A DNA stretch of 29,919 bases, from positions 1 through 29,919 of the IMG/VR virus record IMGVR_UViG_3300047546_000412; one strand, written 5' to 3'. Both the position numbers and the translations under genes were made by a program. The notes beneath the pieces were generated by a model. It had not been told where the DNA came from. It searched no databases and saw nothing but the letters and a program-made list of their open reading frames with translations. Of this stretch, positions 8,812 to 16,967 are shown one piece after another (positions within the stretch are counted from its first letter, which is position 1; each line of letters opens with the position of its first letter). Source of the DNA: a virus.

Positions 8812-8996
8812 TGAAGTGTCAGAAATGCGGTGGCAGAGTATTTGTGGACAGAGTATTCTCGCAGAAATTACACGTAGAATTGTTTTGCATCCTATGCGGA
8901 AAGCGTTGGATGATTAATAAGGAGACTAGCGCTTTCGGCAAATGGCTAGAAAAAACAGACAGCGATCACGCAAAAAGTTACAGTATTTCTTCATAA
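8808..8996 (+). CDS. Small zinc-ribbon protein
   Basis: 62 residues. Two knuckles, CQKCGG (about residues 4-9) and CILCGK (about 27-32), form a four-cysteine zinc ribbon of rubredoxin or transcription-factor type. The C-terminal part is charged and Ser-rich. The ATG overlaps the TGA of the phosphoesterase gene (ATGATGA), and the gene overlaps the next by 55 bp. Small zinc ribbons often bind nucleic acid or a larger partner. No specific role can be assigned. Confidence 0.75.
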   Translation: MMKCQKCGGRVFVDRVFSQKLHVELFCILCGKRWMINKETSAFGKWLEKTDSDHAKSYSISS

Positions 8997-9424
8997 ACGG
9001 AAAAATACATAAGGTAATTAAATCAACTCGTGCTAAAGACGAATTGATAGCATGGTGCTATCCAGACAAAAAGCGCATGCTATATTCTTATCATTTAATT
9101 GAAAAGAATATGGAAAATGCTTATAGCGTTAAAGATGCAGCAGCTTTACTAAATAGACATAAGGTTACGGTAGAGGAGTATATTTTGGCGGGTAAAATAA
9201 AAGAACCCCAGAAGGTATATCCAATTAGTAATCCTGAAAGTAAATGGTTTAAGTTTATGTTGAGCGAATCGGACATATTGGACATACATCAGTTTATTTT
9301 AGATGCTGGCTATATTCGAGATTTGCCTTCAAGAACTGAGTTGCAGGCTATTCTCAAACACAATTTAATATTGTATACTAAGACCAATGACGGTTCGTTT
9401 GTACCTGTGTGGAAGGCTGAATAA
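8942..9424 (+). CDS. Basic protein with a helix-turn-helix-like segment
   Basis: 160 residues. The first 12 residues are strongly basic (MARKNRQRSRKK). Around residues 60-85, AYSVKDAAALLNRHKVTVEEYILAGKI resembles the MerR/excisionase winged-helix fold used for DNA binding. The C-terminal third is helical. It overlaps the zinc-ribbon gene by 55 bp in another frame, an unusually long overlap here. An overlap kept by an intact basic N-terminus argues for this start. DNA binding is likely; the role (regulator or accessory replication factor) is inferred. Confidence 0.65.
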   Translation: MARKNRQRSRKKLQYFFINGKIHKVIKSTRAKDELIAWCYPDKKRMLYSYHLIEKNMENAYSVKDAAALLNRHKVTVEEYILAGKIKEPQKVYPISNPESKWFKFMLSESDILDIHQFILDAGYIRDLPSRTELQAILKHNLILYTKTNDGSFVPVWKAE

Positions 9425-9627
9425 TGGAAACAAGAGTTAAGGTGGATCTTTCGTTTACCCGCAACTTAGGAAACTATGAGAGTATTAAGATTGGTATTGG
9501 CATAGAAGACTGGGTTCGTGATGGAGAGAATGCGGATACCGCTACAGAGCGTGTCTATAAGTTTGTAGAAGATAAGCTTATTCAAAAGACTCGTGAAGTG
9601 GAAGAGGAATTAAAGAGTGGCAAATGA
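9424..9627 (+). CDS. Conserved small protein of unknown function upstream of the helicase genes
   Basis: 67 residues; the ATG shares one base with the previous stop (TAATG). It opens with a beta-strand-rich VKVDLSFTRNLGNYESIKIGIGIEDWV stretch and ends in a charged helix. The order beta-beta-helix and the acidic turn suggest a compact alpha/beta domain. The text resembles small proteins I associate with actinophage replication regions, but I cannot name a family. It overlaps the next gene by 11 bp. Confidence 0.6.
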   Translation: METRVKVDLSFTRNLGNYESIKIGIGIEDWVRDGENADTATERVYKFVEDKLIQKTREVEEELKSGK

Positions 9628-9934
9628 GAAAGAGCCTTATGTACTAATTGGGCTATACGAATCCTTGTATAAGGAGAAGTATGGAAAAAAGCCACGCCTA
9701 AATAAATTCCGTGAGAAGTGGGCTATGCAAGATGTCATAGATAGTGTAGGATATGAACGTGCCAAAGATCTATTGGTATATTATTTCCGAACCAATAAGT
9801 CTGGGCATCCGATTCAGTTCTTCTTCTATAATTTTGACAAGATAGACTTTTTGAAGACAGAGATTGATAAGGATAAAGAGAATCGTCGCATACTGCGAGA
9901 GGCTACAAAGAAGATGGTGGAAGGCGGAGAATGA
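9617..9934 (+). CDS. Possible helicase loader/accessory replication protein
   Basis: 105 residues starting with GTG at 9617, inside the end of the previous gene; AGGAAT 6 bp or so upstream may serve as ribosome site. It is helical and basic, with aromatic-rich segments (LLVYYFRTNKSG and IQFFFYNFDKID). It sits directly before the DnaB-like helicase and overlaps it by 4 bp (ATGA). Small helical proteins in that position are often helicase loaders or primosome parts. This is an inference from place and fold only; no ATPase motif is present, so it is not a DnaC-type AAA+ loader. Confidence 0.6.
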   Translation: MANEKEPYVLIGLYESLYKEKYGKKPRLNKFREKWAMQDVIDSVGYERAKDLLVYYFRTNKSGHPIQFFFYNFDKIDFLKTEIDKDKENRRILREATKKMVEGGE

Positions 9935-11181
9935 ATACCGAAGCAGAACTATTGTCTGCCGTATGCAAGAACAAGGATATAAGCACACTTCTTGCTGACA
10001 ATGTTGACGATATATTTACATCGCATGCTGATATATGGAATAGTTTAAAGACATACTATTATAAGTTTAAGGCTGTGCCAGAAGTTGGCATTCTTATGGA
10101 ACGCCACAAAGACTTTGAACCAGTAGAGACTAAGGCTCAGACTGGTTATTACTTAGATAAACTAAAGAATGAATACCTAACAAATAGACTAAAGTCTATT
10201 ATCATTCAGTCTGGATCATCTCTTAAGGAAGATGCCGCTTCTCGTGTTCTTGCCGACATGCAATCAAAGCTTGCTGGCCTATCTAAGTTTACAAATAACG
10301 TTCGTGATATTGATGTAACTGACCTAGAAGCAGCAGAGAATCACTTCTTAGCAGTTAAAGATCGTTCTGTAGCAATGGGCGGAAGTCCAGGAATTCTTAC
10401 TGGATTTGATGCAATCGATAAAGCATATCCTACAGGTATGGCTCCAGGACATTTAATTGTTGCTATTGGTTGGCCAGGAAAAGGTAAGACTTGGTTTACT
10501 TCATATCTTGCATGTAAGGCATGGGAGCAAGGTTTCAAGCCAATGATTATCTCTCTAGAAATGTCTCCAGAGAATATGCGTGACCGTATCTATACAATGC
10601 TTGGTTCTGGTTTATTCCGTGCCAGCGATTTATCTAAGGGTGATATTAATATAGACGACTTTAGGTCTTGGGGCAAGAAGAAGTTTGAGAATAAGAATAG
10701 TTTTATTCTTATCTCTAATGAAGGTACTGCAGAAGTTACGCCAGCAACTGTACAAGGTAAGATTGATCAGCATAAACCAGACCTAGTAATTCTTGATTAT
10801 CATCAGTTGTTTAATGATAATAAGCGTAGTCATTCAGAAGTAGAACGTAACAGAAATATTTCTCGTGAGTTCAAGCTTTTGGCTGTGGCTAACAATATTC
10901 CAGTTATTGATATTACAGCAGCAACGGCAGATGATATATCAGATCAAGATGAGCCACCTATGATGTCACAAGTAGCATGGTCTAAGGCAATTGAATATGA
11001 TGCTGATATGGCAATGGCTATCCACAGATATCCAGGAACTAATATGATTGAAGTTGTATCTAGAAAGAATCGTCATGGTCAGGAGTTTGACTTCTACTTA
11101 GATTGGGATATCAATAGAGGTATTATCAAACCAATTTATGAGAATTTGCCGAGCATGAAGAATGACTCACAAAACAATTAA
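9931..11181 (+). CDS. dnaB: DnaB-like replicative DNA helicase
   Basis: 416 residues. A short N-terminal helical domain (about 1-120) is followed by a RecA-fold SF4 helicase core. Walker A is GWPGKGKT (about 180-187), then the SLEM motif characteristic of DnaB (IISLEMSPENM), Walker B LVILDYHQLF, and a C-terminal SRKNRHG arginine-finger-like segment. It should be the ring helicase that unwinds the fork. The usual SQLNR sensor is replaced by DITAAT, an odd feature for the family. Helicase and primase are separate polypeptides, as in bacteria. The gene couples to its neighbours by ATGA upstream and a 20-bp overlap downstream. Confidence 0.9.
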   Translation: MNTEAELLSAVCKNKDISTLLADNVDDIFTSHADIWNSLKTYYYKFKAVPEVGILMERHKDFEPVETKAQTGYYLDKLKNEYLTNRLKSIIIQSGSSLKEDAASRVLADMQSKLAGLSKFTNNVRDIDVTDLEAAENHFLAVKDRSVAMGGSPGILTGFDAIDKAYPTGMAPGHLIVAIGWPGKGKTWFTSYLACKAWEQGFKPMIISLEMSPENMRDRIYTMLGSGLFRASDLSKGDINIDDFRSWGKKKFENKNSFILISNEGTAEVTPATVQGKIDQHKPDLVILDYHQLFNDNKRSHSEVERNRNISREFKLLAVANNIPVIDITAATADDISDQDEPPMMSQVAWSKAIEYDADMAMAIHRYPGTNMIEVVSRKNRHGQEFDFYLDWDINRGIIKPIYENLPSMKNDSQNN

Positions 11182-11452
11182 AAGATTTCAGATCCGTGTT
11201 GAATTTCTAGATGATTCGGATATGATAAGGGTAAGGGCTCAGTATGAGTCCTTGCTTACGCAGGATATGCGGTCTAAAGGATATGTCAGGGTACTTGACA
11301 TAGACCCCGCCTTTTCTGTAGAATTCACAGGCGAGACATGGAAGTTCTTAATGACTATCCATGGTGTATATGTAGGAAAGAAAAAGGCATGGCAATACGA
11401 GGGTTGGACACAAGGAAAACTGATACCACGACGTACACTCCAGCACACGTAA
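11162..11452 (+). CDS. Conserved small protein between helicase and primase
   Basis: 96 residues. The mixed alpha/beta sequence has a strand-rich centre (YVRVLDIDPAFSVEFTGETW) and a basic, aromatic C-terminus (GKKKAWQYEGWTQGKL). It starts inside the helicase end (20-bp overlap), and its 3' end overlaps the primase start by 64 bp. Both overlaps imply a compressed primosome operon. No motif is recognised. A replication accessory role is suggested by position only. Confidence 0.6.
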   Translation: MTHKTIKRFQIRVEFLDDSDMIRVRAQYESLLTQDMRSKGYVRVLDIDPAFSVEFTGETWKFLMTIHGVYVGKKKAWQYEGWTQGKLIPRRTLQHT

Positions 11453-12387
11453 AGTCCGTAATTAAATCTTTAGGGCTTGAGATAGTTGGAGAAACTGGTA
11501 ATGACTTCCTATGCTTCTGCCCATTTCATTCTAATAGGCATACATCAAGCTTTAGCGTGAGTCGTGAAAAGGGTGCTTACATTTGTTTCAATCCATCATG
11601 CGGTGAGGCTGGCACACTACAAGAATTAGTTAAGAAGATCCTAAGCAAGAATGAATTTGAGTCTTTGCGATATATTGCTTCTAAGGAAGCAGAATCAGTA
11701 GAAAACTTTGATGAAGTTCTTAAGGATATGTTTGAAGATAAGCCAGACTTTGTAGAGTTTCCACAACAAACTTTAGATGACTTACATAATAATTTAGCAT
11801 CTAATCCTCATGCCAAAGAATATTTTAGGCATCGTGGTATACAAGATGAGGCTATGGAACATTTTAGATTAGGCTATTCATCTAATATGGGTATGGTTAT
11901 TGTTCCTGTTCATAGTCCAGACGGATTACCAGTAGGACTTGTAGGTAGATCTATATCCGAAAAGAAGTTTAAGAATAGTACTAATCTGCCACGTAGCAAA
12001 ACAATGTTTAATATTCACCGTGCTAAAAAGATTGGTAGTCAAGTAATTGTGGTTGAATCTACATTCGACGCCATCCGTGTTCATCAGGCAGGTTTTCCAA
12101 ACGTAGTGGCTACTCTTGGCGGACATATATCGCATGACAATTTAAATTTGCTCAACAGATACTTTAATCGTATTATTCTTATGACTGATGCGGACCTAGC
12201 AGGGCGGGAATTAGGAATGACAATTGCTAATAAACTTCGTAATAAAGACATCTTGTGGGCTTCGCATAGTTATGGTAAGATATATCCTAATAATGCAAAA
12301 GATGCAGGTGACATGACCGATCAGGAAATTGCCACATGTATTAAAAATTCTGTATCCGATATTGAATACAGAACCTGGAATCCATGA
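11389..12387 (+). CDS. dnaG: DnaG-like DNA primase (CHC2 zinc finger plus TOPRIM)
   Basis: 332 residues from the ATG at 11389, chosen because AGGAAAG (11374-11380) sits 8 bp upstream and the family N-terminus begins shortly after; the frame is open from 11338. A CHC2-type zinc finger uses C44, H47, C66 and C71. The catalytic core follows, with TOPRIM residues E223 (VVESTFDAI), D267 and D269 (MTDADLAG). It should make RNA primers at the fork. It is shorter than bacterial DnaG (about 600) and has no C-terminal helicase-interaction domain, as is common in phages. Its TGA stop forms the TGn of the next promoter. Confidence 0.9.
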   Translation: MAIRGLDTRKTDTTTYTPAHVKSVIKSLGLEIVGETGNDFLCFCPFHSNRHTSSFSVSREKGAYICFNPSCGEAGTLQELVKKILSKNEFESLRYIASKEAESVENFDEVLKDMFEDKPDFVEFPQQTLDDLHNNLASNPHAKEYFRHRGIQDEAMEHFRLGYSSNMGMVIVPVHSPDGLPVGLVGRSISEKKFKNSTNLPRSKTMFNIHRAKKIGSQVIVVESTFDAIRVHQAGFPNVVATLGGHISHDNLNLLNRYFNRIILMTDADLAGRELGMTIANKLRNKDILWASHSYGKIYPNNAKDAGDMTDQEIATCIKNSVSDIEYRTWNP

Positions 12388-12393
12388 TATAAT
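12385..12393 (+). promoter_or_regulatory. Extended -10 promoter of the ssDNA-binding protein gene
   Basis: TGATATAAT at 12385-12393, where TGA is also the stop codon of the primase gene. No good -35 is seen at 17 bp; TTGAAT at 12362 has a 20-bp spacer. The predicted start is near 12400. It would give the ssDNA-binding protein extra transcription beyond the upstream operon. Confidence 0.5.
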
Positions 12394-12403
12394 GAAAAAT
12401 ACA

Positions 12404-12420
12404 GACGGATCTATACCGTC
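12404..12420 (+). other. Hairpin at the 5' end of the ssDNA-binding protein mRNA
   Basis: GACGG / CCGTC form a 5-bp GC-rich stem with a 7-nt loop (ATCTATA), starting a few bases after the predicted start of transcription. There is no T-tract, so it is not a terminator. AAGGAG (12427-12432) and the ATG at 12440 follow. Confidence 0.45.
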
Positions 12421-12439
12421 AACTATAAGGAGAAAATAA

Positions 12440-13108
12440 ATGGGTATCGTAAAAGGACTAAAAGGCTTGAACGCAGTTATGGACAAGCCACAGTCAAATT
12501 CAGAAGGTAGCAAGGCTCGTTGGGTTAAGCTTGAAGATGGAGAAAGCGTAAAGATTCGTTTCCTTCAAGAACTAGATCCAGATTCACCAAGTTATAATGA
12601 TAAGCTAGGACTGGGCTTTATTGCAGTCGAACACACAAATCCAAAAGATTATCGTCGCAAGGGTCTCTGCTCAATGGATGACCAAGGTAAGTGCTATGGT
12701 TGTGAACAACACCGTAAGGACTACAAGGCAGGCTGGAAGGGTCGCACACGACTCTACATCAATGTCTTGGTAGACGATGGCAAAGAAGAGCCGTTTGTTG
12801 CAATTCTTTCACAGGGTTCAAGTGGCAAGACAGTTACACCTACACTAATTGAATACGCAGGAGAAATGGGTTCAATCACAAATCTCGTATGGCGTATTAA
12901 GCGTACTGGTACAAAGACAGACACCAGTTACACCATCATCCCTCTAGGTAAGGATGAAACTCCATTCGACGCATCAGCGTTGGAGCTATACAAGTTGGAA
13001 GAGACAGCAGTTCGTGATCTTCCATACACAGAGCAAGAAGCTTTCTTTAATGGAGAAGGCGGAAGTTCAGAGTCGGATTCAGCAACTAGTAGCAATCTCG
13101 ACTGGTAA
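12440..13108 (+). CDS. Single-stranded DNA-binding protein, gp32-like
   Basis: 222 residues. An N-terminal beta-rich core has a cysteine cluster (C at LCSMDD, then CYGCEQH), like the zinc site embedded in T4 gp32-type OB folds. It is followed by more strands (TRLYINVLVDD, EEPFVAILSQG). The C-terminus is acidic and Ser-rich and ends in SNLDW, the kind of tail ssDNA-binding proteins use to bind partners. The ribosome site AAGGAG is ideal and the gene has its own promoter, fitting a protein needed in high amounts. It sits between primase and polymerase. Sequence identity to gp32 is not claimed; the call rests on fold pattern and place. Confidence 0.75.
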   Translation: MGIVKGLKGLNAVMDKPQSNSEGSKARWVKLEDGESVKIRFLQELDPDSPSYNDKLGLGFIAVEHTNPKDYRRKGLCSMDDQGKCYGCEQHRKDYKAGWKGRTRLYINVLVDDGKEEPFVAILSQGSSGKTVTPTLIEYAGEMGSITNLVWRIKRTGTKTDTSYTIIPLGKDETPFDASALELYKLEETAVRDLPYTEQEAFFNGEGGSSESDSATSSNLDW

Positions 13109-13132
13109 TATCTAATTAAAGGCGGAGAGTTA

Positions 13133-16100
13133 ATGTCATTCACACACTTACATGTGCATTCATATTATTCATTAATGGATGGCCTTAACTCTCCTGCCGA
13201 ATTAGCGCAGGCAGCAAAAGATGCTGGTCAAACAGCATTAGCAATTACAGACCACGGAACTCTTGCATCACACCGTGATATGCAGATAGCATGTAAAGAA
13301 ATAGGAATTAAACCAATACTTGGGGTTGAGGCATATATATCCCCCACAGATAGATTTGATCGTTCATCTAAAACAGATAAATCAATTCAGGCATATAATC
13401 ATATTATCCTTCTGGCAAAAAATCAGACTGGTCTTAATAATATTCATACGCTTCAAGAGTTGGCATGGAACGAGGGCTTTTATCATAAGCCACGTATTGA
13501 TAGAGAGATATTAAATGAATACTCCGAAGGCATTATTGTTTTGTCTGGATGCCTCAACGGCATTGTTAGCAAGGCTATTGAAAAAGAAGATTATGCAGAG
13601 GCTAAACTTCTGCTCAAGAATTTTAAAAAGACTTTTCTGGATGATTTTTATGTTGAGGTACAATCTCACAATCCGAAAGAAATAAACGCAAAGCTTTTAG
13701 AACTAGCAGACGAATTAGGAATTAAAGCGGTGGCAACAGGAGACGCACACTTTGCTAAAGGCGAAGATAGAATTCTAGAAGAAGCCATGCTCATATTATC
13801 TACATCCCCTAAAGCGGATAAAGAAGCAGACTTTGAAATGTCTCGAAATATGAAGGACATGCTAGATAGATTTAATTATTTATATCCTGACCGTAGAATA
13901 TCATTCCAAGACTATAATTTATTTATTCAAAACCGTGAGGAAATTGAGGCAGACTTTAATAAGGCTGGCATAAATAGAACTGATATATATGATAATACTA
14001 TGGAGATAGCCTCCAAAATTGAAGAGTACGAGTTTCATAGGGGTCTAGACCTGCTTCCAGTCCCTAAGACCAATGCTGATAAGAAACTGGCTGAGATGGC
14101 CTCTGAAGGCCTTAAACGCCTATCCCTAGATCAGGATGAGGTCTATGTTGACAGACTTGCAGAAGAGTTATCTGTAATTAAAGATAAGAAGTTTGCATCC
14201 TATTTTCTAGTTGTAGCAGATATGATTAATTGGGCTAAACAAAATAATATTACTGTAGGGCCTGGTCGTGGTTCCGCTGCAGGTTCTCTAGTCTGCTATA
14301 CCCTAGGAATTACAGATGTAGATCCAATTAAATATGACCTACTGTTCTTCCGATTTATTAATCCAGAACGTAATGACTTCCCTGATATCGATACAGACTT
14401 TGAAGACCGCCGTCGTAAAGAAGTCAAGGATTACCTGAAGAAGAAGTTTAAGCACGTTGCATCTATTTCTACATTTACTTATTTCAAGGATAAGGGTGTG
14501 GTTCGTGATGCTGCTCGTGTATTTATGGTTCCGCTTGGAGAAGTTAATAAGGCATTGAAGTCTGTAGATACATTCGAGGATTACCTTGAGTCTCCGAATA
14601 CAAAAGAATTTAGAATGAAATATCCAGAAGTAACATGGCTTGCAGAAAGACTACGTGGCAAGATCCGAAGCGTAGGCGTACATGCTGCAGGTGTTGTTGT
14701 TGCTAAAGATGATATTAGAAAGTATGCACCTATTGAATCTCGTGAAGATGCACAAGATAAGGTGTCAGGAAGAATTCCCGTTGTTGCATATGACATGGAT
14801 ACCGTAGCAGATATTGGTCTGATAAAGCTTGATGCTTTGGGCCTAAAGACCTTATCTGTTATTTCGGATACCATTAAATCAATTAAGGATAGGTCTGGTA
14901 AAGATATTAACCTTTCTCAGATTCCACTAGACGATAAGAATGTTTTTGGAATGCTAAGCGAAGGTTATACAAAGGGAGTATTCCAGGCTGAAGCAACTCC
15001 CTACACAAATCTACTTATGAAAATGGGCGTTAGTACATTTGAAGATTTGGCAGCATCAAACGCTCTTGTTCGCCCAGGAGCTATGAATACAGTTGGAGCA
15101 TCATACATTAATCGTAAGCATGGCAATGAAGCCATCAAGTATGTTCATCCGATCATGCAGCCCTTTACGTCAAACACATATGGCGTTATTATCTACCAAG
15201 AGCAGGTTATGCAGGCTTGCGTACATCTTGGTGGAATGACTTGGTCTGAGGCAGACAAAGTTCGTAAGATTATTGGAAAGAAAAAAGATGCAAAAGAATT
15301 CGACCAGTTCAAGGATCAATTTATTGCTGGGGCTGAGAAGCATATTAGTAAAAAAGAGGCGCAACATCTTTGGCATGATTTCGAAGCCCACGCAGGGTAT
15401 TCGTTCAATCGTAGTCATGCCGTTGCTTATTCTATGCTTTCTTATTATACCGCTTGGCTTAAGTTTTATTATCCTCTTGAATTTATGTTTGCGTTACTTA
15501 GAAATGAGGGAAACAAAGACACCCGAACAGAATACTTAATTGAAGCAAAACGGCTGGGGCTAAAGATTAGATTGCCACATGTCAATGAGTCTGATATTAA
15601 TTTCTCTCTAAAAGGAGACGCTATTATATTTGGACTAGCAGAAGTTAAGTTTATTTCTGACAGTATTGCAAATAAGATTATGGATCAGAGGCCATATAAA
15701 AATTATAAAGACTTTATAGATAAGGCTTCTAAAAAGGGTAGTGGAATTAACTCTCGTGCTATATCTGCATTGAATGCAATTGGAGGCGCAGCATTTGAGG
15801 ATAATCCTAGGAGCGGAACAGAAAAAGATAATTACTATGAGTATCTAGGTATACCTACATTTAATCTAGACCTGCCTCCAAGAATTAAAGCGCAGGCTAG
15901 ACCAATTGAAGAATTTGATGAATTAGGTTCATTCGTAATGTTTGGTATGGTTAAAAATATCAAACGTGGAAATGGGTGGGCACGAGTAGAACTAGTAGAT
16001 GAAACTGGATCTATTGGACTATTCCATAATGAGCAGACCCCAATTGAAACAAATCAAATGTATTTTATTCTTGTAGGAGATAATCGTATTGCTAGATATA

Positions 16101-16399
16101 TTAAGGTTAGTGAAATTAGTCCAGACTCTAAAGATTTATTCGTAGAGTATTTATATCGAAAGCAGTATGACCTTGCGGAGAACGAATATTATGTGATAAA
16201 CTTTACTCCGTATCAGACAAAGGCTGGCAAAATGATGGCTCATATTGTTATGACAGATAAGGATAAAAACCTTACACGAGCTATTGCCTTTCCAACTATG
16301 TATAAGATGTCTCTCGCTAAAATGCGTGAGGGCATGAAGTGCCAAGTAATATTAAAAGAATTAGACGATGGCACATTAAATGTTAAGGAAATAAAATGA
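13133..16399 (+). CDS. dnaE: DNA polymerase III alpha subunit (DnaE type, C-family)
   Basis: 1088 residues. The N-terminal PHP domain has HLHVHS (5-10), ITDHG, FYHKPRI and ATGDAHF, a set of metal-binding residues that looks complete. The C-family polymerase core has GPGRGSAAGSLV and the catalytic aspartates at about D418 and D420 (PDIDTDF) and D567 (IKLDALGL). A helix-hairpin-helix region and OB-like folds (about 925-990 and the C-terminus) complete it. It should be the phage replicase. No epsilon-type exonuclease gene is seen in the window. The ribosome site is AAGGCGGAG. It couples to the next gene by ATGA. Confidence 0.95.
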   Translation: MSFTHLHVHSYYSLMDGLNSPAELAQAAKDAGQTALAITDHGTLASHRDMQIACKEIGIKPILGVEAYISPTDRFDRSSKTDKSIQAYNHIILLAKNQTGLNNIHTLQELAWNEGFYHKPRIDREILNEYSEGIIVLSGCLNGIVSKAIEKEDYAEAKLLLKNFKKTFLDDFYVEVQSHNPKEINAKLLELADELGIKAVATGDAHFAKGEDRILEEAMLILSTSPKADKEADFEMSRNMKDMLDRFNYLYPDRRISFQDYNLFIQNREEIEADFNKAGINRTDIYDNTMEIASKIEEYEFHRGLDLLPVPKTNADKKLAEMASEGLKRLSLDQDEVYVDRLAEELSVIKDKKFASYFLVVADMINWAKQNNITVGPGRGSAAGSLVCYTLGITDVDPIKYDLLFFRFINPERNDFPDIDTDFEDRRRKEVKDYLKKKFKHVASISTFTYFKDKGVVRDAARVFMVPLGEVNKALKSVDTFEDYLESPNTKEFRMKYPEVTWLAERLRGKIRSVGVHAAGVVVAKDDIRKYAPIESREDAQDKVSGRIPVVAYDMDTVADIGLIKLDALGLKTLSVISDTIKSIKDRSGKDINLSQIPLDDKNVFGMLSEGYTKGVFQAEATPYTNLLMKMGVSTFEDLAASNALVRPGAMNTVGASYINRKHGNEAIKYVHPIMQPFTSNTYGVIIYQEQVMQACVHLGGMTWSEADKVRKIIGKKKDAKEFDQFKDQFIAGAEKHISKKEAQHLWHDFEAHAGYSFNRSHAVAYSMLSYYTAWLKFYYPLEFMFALLRNEGNKDTRTEYLIEAKRLGLKIRLPHVNESDINFSLKGDAIIFGLAEVKFISDSIANKIMDQRPYKNYKDFIDKASKKGSGINSRAISALNAIGGAAFEDNPRSGTEKDNYYEYLGIPTFNLDLPPRIKAQARPIEEFDELGSFVMFGMVKNIKRGNGWARVELVDETGSIGLFHNEQTPIETNQMYFILVGDNRIARYIKVSEISPDSKDLFVEYLYRKQYDLAENEYYVINFTPYQTKAGKMMAHIVMTDKDKNLTRAIAFPTMYKMSLAKMREGMKCQVILKELDDGTLNVKEIK

Positions 16400-16599
16400 C
16401 AGAGAATGTTGAAGGCTTAGTACAGTCTATTAGCATTAATCAGATATTGGTTTCTATATTAGAAGAGCATGGCAAAATTACAGTGCCTACTCTTAAATTT
16501 CTAGAAGCCGCAAATATTGATAAGGAATTAGTTATTGATTATGACGAGGATGGCCCGTCATTTACTTTTAGTTTAAGGGATAAGAATGAACAGCAATGA
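16396..16599 (+). CDS. Small acidic protein of unknown function
   Basis: 67 residues, ATGA-coupled to the polymerase gene. The first half is a helix (VEGLVQSISINQILVSILEEH). The second has two short strands around an acidic turn (LVIDYDEDGPSFTFSLRD). No family recognised. It overlaps the MazG-like gene by 14 bp. Position suggests a polymerase- or nucleotide-related accessory factor; nothing in the sequence proves it. Confidence 0.6.
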   Translation: MTENVEGLVQSISINQILVSILEEHGKITVPTLKFLEAANIDKELVIDYDEDGPSFTFSLRDKNEQQ

Positions 16600-16933
16600 T
16601 ATTGTTACTGAATATGGACTAGACGCCCTTGCAGCAGTCCTGCATGAGACGGCTAAAGAAAAAGGATTTTGGGATGGAGATTATACTCATGACAAAGTTG
16701 GAAATAAACTAGCTTTAGTTCATTCCGAAGTAACAGAAGTATTAGAAGCAATTAGAAAGTCTCATGGATCAGAAAAGGTTGTAGAAGAAATGGCGGATGT
16801 AATTATTCGTCTTCTAGATGTTTATGCAGCAATGAGAAATGAAGAAGCAGTATTGCACAGCCTTGATGAAATATTGCATAAGAAAATGGAGAAAAATAAA
16901 ACACGTCCAGCACTTCACGGCAACCTATTCTAA
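16586..16933 (+). CDS. MazG-like nucleotide pyrophosphohydrolase
   Basis: 115 residues, all helical. It shows the MazG/all-alpha NTP-PPase signature: ExxE at E48-E51 (SEVTEVLEA) and ExxD at E68-D71 (EEMADVIIRLLD), which bind magnesium. The length fits single-domain phage members. The expected reaction is NTP or dNTP to NMP plus pyrophosphate. In phages such enzymes may clean the dNTP pool or lower alarmone levels. It overlaps the previous gene by 14 bp and is followed by the promoter of recA. Confidence 0.85.
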   Translation: MNSNDIVTEYGLDALAAVLHETAKEKGFWDGDYTHDKVGNKLALVHSEVTEVLEAIRKSHGSEKVVEEMADVIIRLLDVYAAMRNEEAVLHSLDEILHKKMEKNKTRPALHGNLF

Positions 16934-16934
16934 A

Positions 16935-16943
16935 TGGTATAAT
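16935..16943 (+). promoter_or_regulatory. Extended -10 promoter of recA
   Basis: TGGTATAAT at 16935-16943, right after the MazG-like stop. No clear -35 is seen. The predicted start is near 16950, giving an 18-nt purine-rich leader before the ATG at 16968. Confidence 0.5.
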
Positions 16944-16967
16944 GGGAGAAAGAGAAAAGATAAATAA

